Shown: positions 38,101 through 46,231, numbered from the stretch's first letter. The stretch: DNA of 64,000 nucleotides from Caldilineaceae bacterium (GCA_958295845.1 OY282376.1:1191022-1255021); one strand, 5' to 3'. Program-made: numbers and translations. Notes: generated from the letters alone by a model not told the origin.

Positions 38101-39832
38101 AAACGTTGCCTACGTTGTCTGCCACCCGCAGCGCAAAGTAGTAGGTTGTATCCGGTTCCAGGCCGGAGACTTCGAGCGCCTCCCTGGATCCGGACGCGCC
38201 GGGAATGGGAGCTGTCGACACCTGCTGGGCAGAATCCCAGGTGGCGTTCGAGATCGGCGCCGTGTCGTATCTTACGTCGTAGGCTGTGGCCTGCCCGCTG
38301 AATCCGTCATCGCCGGTCGCAGTCCAGGAGAGAAGGATCTTGGTCAGGAGTACGCCAGAGGGCGACAGGTCCGAAACGGTCGCCGGCGGCGTCGAGTCCT
38401 TCTCCATCGAGTTAAACAGGTTCAGGCGCCCGTTGGTCAGCGTTTTCTTCGACTGTTCCGGCAGCGGATCGACACCGGACAGGATGCGCTGCTTAATCTG
38501 TTCGTTGTTCAGCCCCTCAAACTCCGACGCGATCAGCGAGACCGCACCAGTAACGTAGGGGGCTGACATCGAGGTGCCGCTGGTGGACCCATATCCTGAC
38601 GGCAAACACATCGGACAGCGCCCGGACGGAATGGTTGAAAGAATGCTTACACCGGGGGCAGCCAGGTCGACCCAATCCTCGCCCCAACTGGAGAAGCCGG
38701 CATAGATATCGTCGTGGTCGGTGGCGGCTACGGCAATAATGTTGTCGAGGTCGTAGGCGGCAGGGTAGAGCTTGCGGTTGGAGTTCGAGTTGCCGGCGGA
38801 GCAGACATGCAGCGGCGAATCAACCCGCCCCATGGCCTCTCGCAGTGCCTGGGAGGGCGAGCCCCCGCCCCAACTGCTGTTTGTTACAACAATGTTCTGC
38901 TTCTGTTTGGTGCGCAGGTCGTAAATGTAGTTGAAGCACTTGACTGCGTTGGACGTCGTCCCCGAGCCAAAGGCAGTGATGAACTTACAGCCAAGGATTT
39001 TCGCGTTCCAACTTACGCCGACGACGCCCTTGCGGTTGTCGCCCGCCGCGGCCGCGATACCGGCTACGTGCGTCCCGTGACCGTAGTCATCCAGCAGTTT
39101 GCCGTTGTTAATCGCATTTATGCCGTGGAAGTCATCCACATAGCCGTTGTCGTCGTCATCAATACCGTTCTCTACGCACCTGCCGACACCTCTCGGACAT
39201 TCCTTCGGGTTCGTCCACAGATTCGGGATCAGGTCTTCGTGTTCGACTTCGATACCGGTATCGATCACCGCGATGATAATATCATCCGAGCCGGTGCTGA
39301 TTTCCCATGCTTCCAGCGCGTCGATGTCGGCGTCGGCTGTGCCACCGGTCTGGCCGGTATTGTGCAGCCCCCACAGATTCTCGAAGAAGGGATCTGAAGG
39401 CGGCGTCTCATTAATTTGAAGCAGGTAGTTTGGCTCCGCGAAGGCAACCCGATCGTCACTCTCCAACACCTCGATCAGATTTTCGTTCACATCGACCGGC
39501 GCGCTCGCGAGTCGCAGACCCTGGTCGGCGTCGGTGACATCGTTGTCCAAATTGTCCTTTTCCGACAGCCCGTACTCGGCGTAAAAGTCGGAGATCTGGT
39601 CGCGTGTAACTGTCTTCTTGAAGCGGATCAGCACCTGCCCGGGCACATACTCGGCCACTTCCTCTTCCTGGAGCAACGCCCTCTCGATCCGCTCCACCCC
39701 AATGCTGGAGAGGTCCATCTCTCCGGAGCTTAGGCTCGTATCGAGAATGGTCCCAAGACGATCGCCGGAAAGAAGGAGGCCGGCGGCCAGACAGAGGACA
39801 AGGAACAGGGCAATGAGGGAAAACCTTTTCAT
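32147..39832 (-). CDS. giant S8 (subtilisin-like) serine protease with 15 CARDB repeats
   Basis: A 2561-residue exported protein. Order: signal peptide (LIALFLVLCLAAGLLLSG), a propeptide-like region (VPGQVLIRFKKTVTRDQI), an S8 peptidase domain with the complete triad (Asp near 188 in AVIDTGIEV, His near 253 in GHGTHVAGIAAAAGD, Ser near 422 in GTSMSAPYVTGA), an FN3-like domain (near 495-600), a jelly-roll/MAM-like domain (610-750) and fifteen tandem CARDB domains of about 120 residues from about 762 to the end, each starting with a PNL-x(6)-N-(I/V)-like strand. The repeats form a stalk or adhesion array. There is no LPXTG or other sorting signal. The protein is probably secreted or attached by its repeats and may degrade extracellular protein. 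Confidence 0.93.
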   Translation of the reverse strand: MKRFSLIALFLVLCLAAGLLLSGDRLGTILDTSLSSGEMDLSSIGVERIERALLQEEEVAEYVPGQVLIRFKKTVTRDQISDFYAEYGLSEKDNLDNDVTDADQGLRLASAPVDVNENLIEVLESDDRVAFAEPNYLLQINETPPSDPFFENLWGLHNTGQTGGTADADIDALEAWEISTGSDDIIIAVIDTGIEVEHEDLIPNLWTNPKECPRGVGRCVENGIDDDDNGYVDDFHGINAINNGKLLDDYGHGTHVAGIAAAAGDNRKGVVGVSWNAKILGCKFITAFGSGTTSNAVKCFNYIYDLRTKQKQNIVVTNSSWGGGSPSQALREAMGRVDSPLHVCSAGNSNSNRKLYPAAYDLDNIIAVAATDHDDIYAGFSSWGEDWVDLAAPGVSILSTIPSGRCPMCLPSGYGSTSGTSMSAPYVTGAVSLIASEFEGLNNEQIKQRILSGVDPLPEQSKKTLTNGRLNLFNSMEKDSTPPATVSDLSPSGVLLTKILLSWTATGDDGFSGQATAYDVRYDTAPISNATWDSAQQVSTAPIPGASGSREALEVSGLEPDTTYYFALRVADNVGNVSDLSNIVIARTSAGTIVFEDDLESGSGKWTIEDADDSLWHLSSLRFNSPETSWYYGRERQRDYDTGEEHEGTITSGVIDIAGADDALLTFYEWSELQRNTRFDRTRVQISTDGTTWKTVFESHGTEGNWARRDVDLSQAVSESGSIQVRFWFDTVDDSFNDNEGWYIDDVQVLTAKLQLPGEKQLLPNLVAQSINIGFNPADPHAGETTTIHGTVLNNGNADARAVTVQFVDVTEEDAAVPIGLPQTIAEIPVGGSGVVQVQYDTEEKDGERTIRMVIDPNNFVSERNEADNAADRILNVAEAPAPNLYVDSGNIGFDPASPQPGEQVTILATIINNGTADAESVVVRFREGRTTPVALNQVIDSIPAGSSAVARVTYDSSTSSGDPSITVTVDPDNFITELDETDNSASKTLTLQSDTEPNLELSSSNIGSAPSNPVEGDEVTIYATIRNAGDTEVQGVQVQFLDANRSPAAPIAALQVIPSIAPGSSGVASIRFDTTNRSGDQKIQVQVDPHNLVSESSESDNSATATLSVEHGPAPNLVVVDDNIGFSATEVAAGTPVTIYATILNTGSSKAEGVIVQFVDVTSSSVRPIGEQQTIEVIEPGASAVAVAEYKASGGQGSRTVQVVADPGNFVREVREDDNEGSASMTVGSAPLPNLFIHSNNIAIYPAQPVSGEEVTLRAVVGNNGSAPAEHISVQFFDVTSGEARLLGSEQTIESIEVGSSGTAAVTITESISVDRPIGNRKIQVLVDANNRIRESSEEDNTATRLLTLEPEPMPNLVVLAENVGFSPANPRVGETVTILAVVRNDGDVVARNVAVQFEDVSAGRPVPIGEAQELDRIAVGGSGVVTVKFTIPEAAGTYKVRVVADPGNFIAETNEIDNKGTRSLDVEAAPIPNLVALSDNIGFNPPTTSAGSDVIVSLTVVNNGAAAAENVQVHFTDVTGGRLSPIGDIQTLAAIAAGDSAIASVTFKTAGRSGERRIRASVDSLSIITESDETDNTASKTLLIARGTSPNLSVQAANISFTPTNPNSGDEIRVQAVILNQGGQDVGEVDVQFLDVTNDEAVPIGSGKLIASIPAGSSGIAESVLNSRGLSGERKIRVVADRRNLISESDETDNQAEAAISINPPAIPNLVIETSNVGFHPTRPVDGDQVTISATVLNEGGGDASEVIVQFVEGSGQGVPISEPQVIDRIPAGSSGVAQVVFDTAGKDNPRVQVIVDPNNYIAETKETDNRASASLRMAAQPLPNLSVKTSNVAITPKSPREGQRIILTAIVVNHGSAPARDVDVQFMDATERPGVPIGAAQTISLIPSGGSASVGVVYDTTEREGQRRISVTADPGNFIEESAESDNSATKTVEVLERAAPNLIVQPRNVGFNPAAPTEGDRVLIRAIVLNDGVEDATDVVVQFLDVTEAGVVPIGQPYVVGYLAAGSSATVPIVYDTLDRPGDRRIRVVVDPNSFIRESSKEDNQTVVTLPVQAAMAPNLAMLSGNIKFAPQSPELHDVVTVSATVLNNGTETAHDVIVQVLDVTGGGSVPIGTEQLLDAVPAGGGGTVEVAFTDTGETGSRQIRVVVDPNNVIAEMNERDNQATRGVFISPPQLADLVLEEEDVEFDPEAPVAGTDTTISATVSNTGNANARGFVVRFLDVTDRVPRPIGGPQRIDQLGANDSDTVSVTYDTEGKAGERKIRVVADSEDAVTELDEENNRVELVLKVRTVSEASSDAPNLTVLSSNIRFFPAVPAPGDPVTITAVIRNQGKTVADNVVVLFEDVTDEEAVEIGEFTISEPIQPGARELAVMTFDTDDLEGSRTIRVTADPDDAVSETDEDDNYAERTLRFSTSAQGNSQGTGSGSVASSSSVEGSAEGANLALNAQEVEVSVASAGEGDLVVVATKVRNEGSTDVGGFSIQVLDESDELNLLGSSQTVENLAAGEEITVRTVFRAADGLGTRTLQVVVDPANLISESSELDNRVSVLVNALTPADG

Positions 39833-40097
39833 TTCTGGTCTATCTCCGTAAACTCAGCGCTTTTTGGGCGTACGTAAGAGAATCGTTGTAAAAAAGTATC
39901 AATTTCGGTTACAACAGGTCCGTTTATGTTGACACAAATGGCGCGAATAATCAAATGCTATGCCTTTAACCGGGTGACGAAAACCGATCTTGCCGCGTCC
40001 GGCTATTTTCTATTGGCAGCTATGGGAGTTGGCGAACAGTACAAAGGAGGGGAAAAACTAAGAGAAAACCCCACGAACTATCGCTCTTTTCTGGCGG

Positions 40098-40949
40098 TCA
40101 CTGCCCGTTCCACAGGATCCGATTTTCGCCGGCGTATACGTTTAACCGCTCCCCGCGCAGAAACCCAATCAACGTGACGCCGAAGCGGGTGGCGACGTCC
40201 ACCGCCAGATGACTTGGCGCGGACACGGCGCAGACCACCGGCAGCCCCGCCACAGTCGACTTCTGCAGGATCTCGTAGGATGCGCGGCCGCTGACCAGAA
40301 GGATGCTGTCGTGCAAGGGCAGCTTGCGCTGCATAAAGGCCCAGCCGATCAGCTTGTCGACCGCATTGTGGCGGCCGACGTCCTCGCGCAGGCACATGAG
40401 ATTGCCTTCGGCGTCGAACAGGCCGGCCGCGTGCAGTCCGCCGGTCGCTTCAAACAGTCCCTGCGCCGCCCGCAGCTTCTGCGGCAGGGTGGTCAGGACG
40501 GAGGGACTGACCATCGGACCCGCCGGCAGAGCAGGGCAGTCGCGCATCTCGATGGCGTCAAGACTCGCCTTGCCGCACACGCCGCAGGCGCTCGTCGTGT
40601 AGAAATGGCGTTCCAGGGTCGCCAGCTCCGGCAGGCTCGTAAGGCGCAGCCCCACGTTTACGATATTATAGCGCTGGTCCGCGTCGACGTCGGCGTCCAC
40701 ACAGTAGGTGATTGCGCTGACCTGCGACGGCTCGGCGACGATTCCCTCGTTGTGCAGGAAGCCAGCTGCCAGTTCGAAGTCGCTGCCGGGCGTGCGCATC
40801 GTGACCGCGACCGTTTGCGTATCGCCCCCAGCCTGCAAGCGAATCTCCAGCGGCTCTTCCGCCGCCAGTTGGTCATCACGAACTCTGTGCCGCCCGCTCT
40901 CCACGACCGTGACGCGGGTGCGCACTTTGCTACCAACGCGAGGTATCAC
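40098..40949 (-). CDS. fdhD: formate dehydrogenase accessory sulfurtransferase FdhD
   Basis: A 283-residue cytosolic protein that transfers sulfur from a cysteine desulfurase to the molybdenum cofactor, a step needed for active formate dehydrogenase. The cofactor-handling motif SACGVCGKASLDAI contains the CxxC pair; EEPLEIRL, FELAAGFLHNEGI and LREDVGRHNAVDKLIG are conserved segments. The start is a GTG at 40949 with GGTGAG upstream as ribosome binding site. It lies in the same direction as fdhA but is separated from it by an antitoxin gene. Its presence supports a functional molybdenum or tungsten enzyme encoded upstream. Confidence 0.95.
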   Translation of the reverse strand: MIPRVGSKVRTRVTVVESGRHRVRDDQLAAEEPLEIRLQAGGDTQTVAVTMRTPGSDFELAAGFLHNEGIVAEPSQVSAITYCVDADVDADQRYNIVNVGLRLTSLPELATLERHFYTTSACGVCGKASLDAIEMRDCPALPAGPMVSPSVLTTLPQKLRAAQGLFEATGGLHAAGLFDAEGNLMCLREDVGRHNAVDKLIGWAFMQRKLPLHDSILLVSGRASYEILQKSTVAGLPVVCAVSAPSHLAVDVATRFGVTLIGFLRGERLNVYAGENRILWNGQ

Positions 40950-41092
40950 TTTATCTCACCGAGTCGTCCCAATGATAGACAAGTGAGCGGCCCGAATTCC
41001 TCGCTGTCCGCTCCTCGTTGCCAGGCAGAGTGGGGCTAATGTGGGGGAAAATGAAAGCGCCTTTAACGTAATCTCGGGCAAGACTATCGGCC

Positions 41093-41353
41093 TCAACGGC
41101 GCATTTCGGAGAGTGTCTCCGATAAAGTTTTCTTTGGCCGAGGCATTGCCGCCATCTTCTCGCGTAACTTTTCTAAATCAGACCAAGGATCCTTACTTTT
41201 GTCCGCAACTTCATCGCCACTTCCTTCAAAAGGAAGCAGAACGCCCACAGGCTTCCCCCTGAAAGTAATCGTATAGGAGACTCGTTCCTCTCGCACCCTG
41301 CGTATGATTTCTGAAGCGTGAGTTTTCAACTCACTGACACCGATTGCTCGCAT
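41093..41353 (-). CDS. type II toxin-antitoxin antitoxin, Phd/YefM family
   Basis: An 86-residue protein with the Phd/YefM N-terminal DNA-binding fold: MRAIGVSELKTHASEIIRRV, then YTITFRGKPVGVLLPFEG, followed by an acidic and a basic C-terminal tail (KTLSETLSEMRR) of the type that neutralises a toxin. ATG 41353 is chosen because relatives start at this point; the frame opens 30 codons earlier. No toxin gene follows: only 143 bp separate it from fdhD. It is therefore an orphan antitoxin, or a repressor recruited between fdhA and fdhD. The insertion in a metabolic operon suggests a relatively recent acquisition. Confidence 0.8.
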   Translation of the reverse strand: MRAIGVSELKTHASEIIRRVREERVSYTITFRGKPVGVLLPFEGSGDEVADKSKDPWSDLEKLREKMAAMPRPKKTLSETLSEMRR

Positions 41354-41464
41354 ATCTGCTCTTTGCCTTAGCCATTTCTGACTCCGATGCGTAGGAGGCA
41401 CGAAAAACGAAGCGATTGACGGCTGCATATGAAGGGACTTCATTTTCTGCAGCCCTCATTCAAC

Positions 41465-43543
41465 TCAATCTGCCGCCAACGGCGTTTTCTCCGCAGTCGG
41501 TTCCACATGCACCGGGCAGACCTTCAGTTCCGCCGTTTGTGTAATCGGGTCGTAGCCCGAGCCGGTGAGAACGTTGATCGGCACGTCGGCGAAGGAAAAA
41601 CTGGCAAACACCGTCCCTTGGGGGGAACGTCTCGTCGTCTGAACACGCACATCGACCGCGCCGCGGCGGCTGCTCATTTTGGCCCAGCCGCCGTCGTGCA
41701 GACCGTAGCGGGCCGCGTCGCTGGGATGTACCTCCAGCGTCTCCTCGGGCAGGAGATCGTTAATGCCCTCCGACCTCCCCGTCTGGGTGCGTGTGTGGTA
41801 GCTCTCCAGGCGGCGCCCGGTAGTCAGCCAGAGCGGATAGGCCTCATCGATCGTCTCGGCCGGATCGCGGTAGTCGGTGAAACTGAACTTGCCGCGTCCG
41901 TTGATGAACTCATCTTCGTGCAGACGGGGCGTGCCGGGATGCCCGCGATAGGGGATCGGCCACTGGTACTGGCCGCCTTCCGCCAGATCCCAGTCGATGC
42001 CGTTGTAGATGGGCGACAGCTCGCATATCTCGTTGAAAATGGGAACGGGTGAGTCGTAGTCGAGGCCGCTCATTCCCATGCGCCGGGCGATCTGACCGAT
42101 GATCCACCAGTCGGGTTTGGCCTCGCCCGGCGGCTCCACTGCCTTGCGCACGCGCTGGATGCGCCGCTCCGTATTGACGAAATTGCCGTCGGTCTCCGCC
42201 CAGGACGTCGCCGGCAGCACCACGTCGGCCAGCTCTGCTGTTTCGGTCAGGAAGATATCGATCACGACCAGATGCTCAAGGCTCTTCAGCGCATGGATGC
42301 AGTGCTCCTGGTCCGGGTCGGAGACGACGGTGTTCTCGCCGTCGATGAGCATGGCGAAGATCCTGTCGCCGCACTCGTCCAGGGCCGTCACTTTGGTGAT
42401 GCCCTTCTCAAGGTCGACCTCGCGCCCGTAGGCCTTTGCGAATTTGGCCTGATTGGCGGCATCGTCGACAGGTTGGAAGCCGGCGTAGTTGTTGGGCAGC
42501 GCGCCGCTGTCCCCGGCGCCCTGGATGTTGTTCTGCCCGCGCATCGGGTTGACGCCGGTGCCCTCGCGTCCGAAGTTGCCGGTCAGCAGCGCCAGATTGC
42601 ACAGGCTCTGTACGTTCTCCACGCCGCAGATATGCTCGGTTATGCCCAGCGTATAGTAGATTGCGCCCTTGTCGCTGGAACCGTAGAGGACGGCCGCCTC
42701 TTCGATCAGGGCCGCGGGTACGCCGGTGATGCTCTCCGCCCACTGCGGCGTCTTCTCCTGCAGATGTTCGACCAACTCGTCGTAGCCCTCGGTTCTTGTG
42801 GCGATAAACTCGCTATCTGCCAGCCCCTCGCGCACGATCACATGCGCCATCCCGAGCAGCAGCGCGGTGTCGCTGCCCACCCGGATCGGCAGATAGATGT
42901 CGGCCATCTCGGCCAGTCGGATGCGCCGCGGATCGGCGACGATCATTTTGGCGCCGCGCGCAAGCGCCTTCTTGAGCCGCGTGGCCGCGACCGGGTGGGC
43001 CTCCGTCATGTTCGTGCCGATGCAGAAGATCACGTCCGGCTTTTCCATATCCGCCAGCGGATTGGACATCGCCCCGCGTCCGATTGTTGCCGCCAGACCG
43101 GCGACTGTGGGGGCGTGTCAAGCCCGGCTGCAGTTGTCTATTTGGTTGGTGCCGAACCCGACGCGGATAAACTTCTGCATCATGTAGTTGGCTTCGCTGG
43201 GCGTGCGCCCGGACGCGACACCGTAGACCGCGTGGCGGCCATGCTTTTGCAGGACATCCATGTAGCCCTGCGCCGCGCGCTGCAGCGCCTCGTCCCAGGT
43301 GGCCCGCTGCAGCTGGCCTGCCTCGTTGCGTACAAGGGGATGGGTCAGCCGGTCAGGGTGATGGACGTAGTCGTAGGCGAACTGGCCTTTGACGCAGAGC
43401 GCGCCCTGGTTGGCCGGCCCGTCGAAGGCCGGATGCACGGCGATGATGCGGTTGTCGCGGGTCACCAGATCCAGCGAGCAGCCGACCCCGCAGTAGCCGC
43501 AGATCGTCCGGGTGGTCTGCGTGTCAGACGTGGTAGTGTTCAT
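41465..43543 (-). CDS. fdhA: formate dehydrogenase catalytic subunit, selenocysteine-containing
   Basis: A 692-residue molybdopterin oxidoreductase that oxidises formate to CO2 (or the reverse). The N-terminal [4Fe-4S] site is TICGYCGVGC with the fourth Cys in GALCVKGQFAY. Codon 142 is TGA (43120-43118) in the frame QIDNCSRA-U-HAPTVAGLAA, exactly where formate dehydrogenases have the Mo-ligating Sec or Cys; the frame continues without interruption to 41465. A hairpin with GGUCU loop follows the UGA. ATG 43543 has an AAAGGA ribosome binding site. Downstream the MPT-binding domains are intact (GMNPMRGQNNIQG-like VNPMRGQNNIQGAGD, and a C-terminal molydopterin dinucleotide-binding domain). A gene caller that treats TGA as stop splits it at 43118. 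Confidence 0.92.
43089..43120 (-). promoter_or_regulatory. UGA selenocysteine codon and bacterial SECIS-like hairpin
   Basis: The UGA is at 43120-43118. After a 12-nt spacer, a 6-bp stem (GUCGCC at 43105-43100 pairing with GGCGGC at 43094-43089, one G-U pair) carries the loop GGUCU (43099-43095). The loop begins 19 nt after the UGA. Loop sequence and distance match the known SECIS of E. coli fdhF as I remember it, which SelB recognises. The hairpin also codes for part of HAPTVAGLAA, so it is under double constraint. Confidence 0.85.
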
Positions 43544-43596
43544 CGAAAAGTCCTTTCGACGCCGAAAGAGCGTAGAGTCGCATAGCGCCTTCAGGT

Positions 43597-44298
43597 CTAG
43601 CTCCCACCTGTGTGTGTACCGTCCACGGCGAAGCGAAGCGCCTTCTTGTCGGCCAGCGCGCCGGTAGGGCAGGTCTGCACGCACTGGCCGCAAAAGGTGC
43701 AGGCTGAGTCTTGTAGGTGGCCGCCGAACTCCACCGTAATCTGGGTGTCAAAGCCGCGGTTGGCGATGCTGATGGCGTAGTCGCCTTCCTGCTCCGCGCA
43801 GACGCGTACACAGCGGTAGCAGGAGATGCAGAGGTCGTAGTCGCGCAGAATGAACGGGTTGGGGTCGTCAGTGCGGCTGCTGCCCGACTGCGCGCCGGCA
43901 AAGCGGCCGCGGCCGGCGTCATACTGGTCGACAAGCGTTCCCAGCTCCTGCGAAGCCACGCCCCGCAGCGCGTCCACCGCCACCTCCCGGTTTTCGGAGG
44001 CGACGAGCTCCAGCAGCGTCCGCCGCAGGCCTTCCACCTTTGTTGAGGCGGTCGTGACCTCCATGCCGTCCTGCGCCTGCGTTGTGCAAGAGGCGACAGG
44101 AACCGGCTGCCCCGCGATCTCTACCACGCACAGCCGGCAGCTACCGAAGGCATCCAGCCGCGGGTCATAACAGAGTGTCGGCACGGCTTGCCCGGCCCGC
44201 GTCGCGACTTCATAGACCGTTTCGCCGGGCGTGAAGACGATCTCTTCACCGTCCAGCGTCAGCGAGGGCAGGTCCTGCGTCTCATTCACCGACTGCAT
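43597..44298 (-). CDS. iron-sulfur subunit of NAD-linked formate dehydrogenase (HoxU/NuoG N-terminus-like)
   Basis: A 233-residue electron-transfer protein. It has a plant-type [2Fe-2S] domain (CYDPRLDAFGSCRLCVVEIAG and a fourth Cys in VASCTTQAQDG) and then a bacterial ferredoxin-like pair of [4Fe-4S] sites (CISCYRCVRVCAE and CTFCGQCVQTCPTGAL). A segment between them corresponds to the NuoG His/Cys cluster region, but reads EVAVDALRGVASQELG and appears to lack the usual Cys ligands. This module is often fused to FdhA; here it is a separate gene, 53 bp upstream of fdhA. It would carry electrons from the molybdenum site to the NuoEF-like diaphorase. Confidence 0.88.
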   Translation of the reverse strand: MQSVNETQDLPSLTLDGEEIVFTPGETVYEVATRAGQAVPTLCYDPRLDAFGSCRLCVVEIAGQPVPVASCTTQAQDGMEVTTASTKVEGLRRTLLELVASENREVAVDALRGVASQELGTLVDQYDAGRGRFAGAQSGSSRTDDPNPFILRDYDLCISCYRCVRVCAEQEGDYAISIANRGFDTQITVEFGGHLQDSACTFCGQCVQTCPTGALADKKALRFAVDGTHTGGS

Positions 44299-44388
44299 AG
44301 AGCTTCTTCCGTTATTCGGCGTTCTTCCGAAATGTGTTTAATCAAATACCAGGCCATTTCCAGCGAGTGTTGGGACCATCCACTGCCG

Positions 44389-46098
44389 TTAATCCCGAAA
44401 CTCCGCCACCTGCTCCGGGAAATTGCGCAGCAGACTGTCGCTGACAAAGCCGGCGGCTATGCCCAGCCCGCAGGCGCTCAGCTCCAGGACTTCGCCGATG
44501 TCGCTGATCTCGCGCCGCCAGGCATCGAGCTCGTCGGGGCCGCCGCCGGACAGCCGTTCCAGCAGGCGCTGCGTACCGATGCGGCAGGGGAAGCATTTGC
44601 CGCAGCTCTCGTGGGCAAAGAACTCCATGGCGTGGCGAGCCGCGTCCACGATGTCGCGGCTGTCGTCGTATACGATCACGCCGCCCGCGCCCAGCATCGC
44701 ACCGGCTCCCCGGATGCTCGGTTCGTCGAGCGTGACCGACTGCAGCGCTTCGTTCGCCAGGAATCCGCCCGACAGCCCTGCCATGGTCGCGGCTTGGAAT
44801 GACCTCCCCGGCAGCGGGCCGCCGGCCCAATCGTAGAGCAGCGTTCGCAGAGGCAGTCCAAACGGCACTTCATAGTTGCCGGGACGCTGCACGTCGCCGG
44901 AGAGGCTGATAACCTTGGTGCCGGCATGGTCGCCCAGGCCCAGACCCTGGTACCATTCTGCGCCGCGGCGCAGGATCTGCGGTACCGCGCACAGCGTCTC
45001 CACATTGTTGACGGCGGTCGGCAGGTTATCGAAGCCGTGCGTGGTGGGATAGGGCGGGCGGTTGCGGGGGAACGGGTGCTTGCCCTCCAGGCTGTTGAGC
45101 AGCGAGCCCTCCTCGCCGCAGATGTAGGCCCCGGCGCCTCGCCGCAGATAGAGACGGAAAGTGAAGCCGCTGCCGAGAATGTTCTCTCCCAGCAGCCCGG
45201 CCTCCTCTGCCGCTTCGATAGCTTCTTCCAGCCGGGCGTTGGTTTCCGGGTATTCGTAGCGCAGATAAAGGAATCCGCGGTCGGCGCCGGTGGCGTAGCC
45301 TGCCAGCGTCATGCCCTCGATCACGGCAAAGGGGTCATGGTCCATCAGCGCCCGGTCCTTGAAGCAGCCGGGTTCGCCTTCATCGGCGTTGCAGACGATG
45401 CTCTTGGGTTCGCGCGGTGCCTCGCGAACGAACTGCCACTTCATTCCGGTCGGGAATCCGGCGCCGCCCCGGCCCGCCAGTCCCGACGCCTTCAGCACAT
45501 CGATCACGTCCATCGGGCTCTGTGTCCCCACAGCTTGGATCAACGCGTCGTAGCCGCCGCTGCGCCGGTAGCCGTCGAGGCTCTCCCGCTCCGGTTCGCG
45601 GATATCGGCGAAGACGCACTCTTCATTTCCGCCTGGGTTCGGCACCGGTATCGGTGAGGAGGTCCGTCGCTGCAGCGTCTGAAAGGGCGCGCTCACCACA
45701 AAGGTCTCATGGCCGATCAGCAGCGGGACCGGGTCGTCGCAGCGGCCGGAGCAGGGCATCTCCTCGGCGCAGTCCAGGCTCTCCACGATCTCCAGCGCGC
45801 CGCGCTGGCAGCAGACGGGCCCAGTGCAGACGCGCGGCCGCTGCAGACCGCCTTCTGTGCGTGAGAAATGGTGGTAGAAGGTGACGGTGCCGTACAGGTC
45901 TGCCAGGGGGATGCGCAGCTCTTTGCCGATCGCCTCCATGGCGCCGGCCCCGATGAACCCGTCGCGATTGTGAAAGGCATGCAGGATCGGCAGGAGCGGC
46001 GCGGGTTCGTCGCGATAGCGCCCGATGAGGTCCAGATCGGTCTCCGCGACAACGATATTCTCGGTATAGCCGCCCGATCTCTGTTCTTGTCTGGTCAT
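44389..46098 (-). CDS. NuoE-NuoF fusion, NADH-binding diaphorase subunit of formate dehydrogenase
   Basis: A 569-residue fusion. Residues 1-150 resemble NuoE, with a thioredoxin-like [2Fe-2S] domain whose ligands are in CTGPVCC and CSGRCD. Residues 200-569 resemble NuoF: the FMN/NADH-binding GRGGAGFPTGMKW, NADEGEPGCFKDR, GAGAYICGEEGSLLNSLEGK and the [4Fe-4S] site ESCGKCFPCRIG. It would transfer electrons between NAD(H) and the iron-sulfur subunit. It is the first gene of the operon with the iron-sulfur subunit and fdhA downstream. Similar fusions occur in soluble NAD-dependent formate dehydrogenases and hydrogenases. As the adjoining catalytic subunit is FdhA, the formate role is favoured over respiratory complex I. 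Confidence 0.92.
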   Translation of the reverse strand: MTRQEQRSGGYTENIVVAETDLDLIGRYRDEPAPLLPILHAFHNRDGFIGAGAMEAIGKELRIPLADLYGTVTFYHHFSRTEGGLQRPRVCTGPVCCQRGALEIVESLDCAEEMPCSGRCDDPVPLLIGHETFVVSAPFQTLQRRTSSPIPVPNPGGNEECVFADIREPERESLDGYRRSGGYDALIQAVGTQSPMDVIDVLKASGLAGRGGAGFPTGMKWQFVREAPREPKSIVCNADEGEPGCFKDRALMDHDPFAVIEGMTLAGYATGADRGFLYLRYEYPETNARLEEAIEAAEEAGLLGENILGSGFTFRLYLRRGAGAYICGEEGSLLNSLEGKHPFPRNRPPYPTTHGFDNLPTAVNNVETLCAVPQILRRGAEWYQGLGLGDHAGTKVISLSGDVQRPGNYEVPFGLPLRTLLYDWAGGPLPGRSFQAATMAGLSGGFLANEALQSVTLDEPSIRGAGAMLGAGGVIVYDDSRDIVDAARHAMEFFAHESCGKCFPCRIGTQRLLERLSGGGPDELDAWRREISDIGEVLELSACGLGIAAGFVSDSLLRNFPEQVAEFRD

Positions 46099-46231
46099 GG
46101 GCTCACGCGTTGGATCACGTCATCGATCACAGTGAAAGTGCGTTAAATTTTACCAGTTCATCGCCTTTATCCCAACTGCTACACGTGATCACCGTTTGGC
46201 CGAAGCATTCAGATGCCACCTGCGCAATAGC

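Noticed and set aside
43069..43118. Frameshift or nonsense mutation making fdhA a pseudogene
   Set aside because: The interruption is a single TGA at the exact Sec/Cys position, with a SECIS-like hairpin and no other damage in 692 codons.
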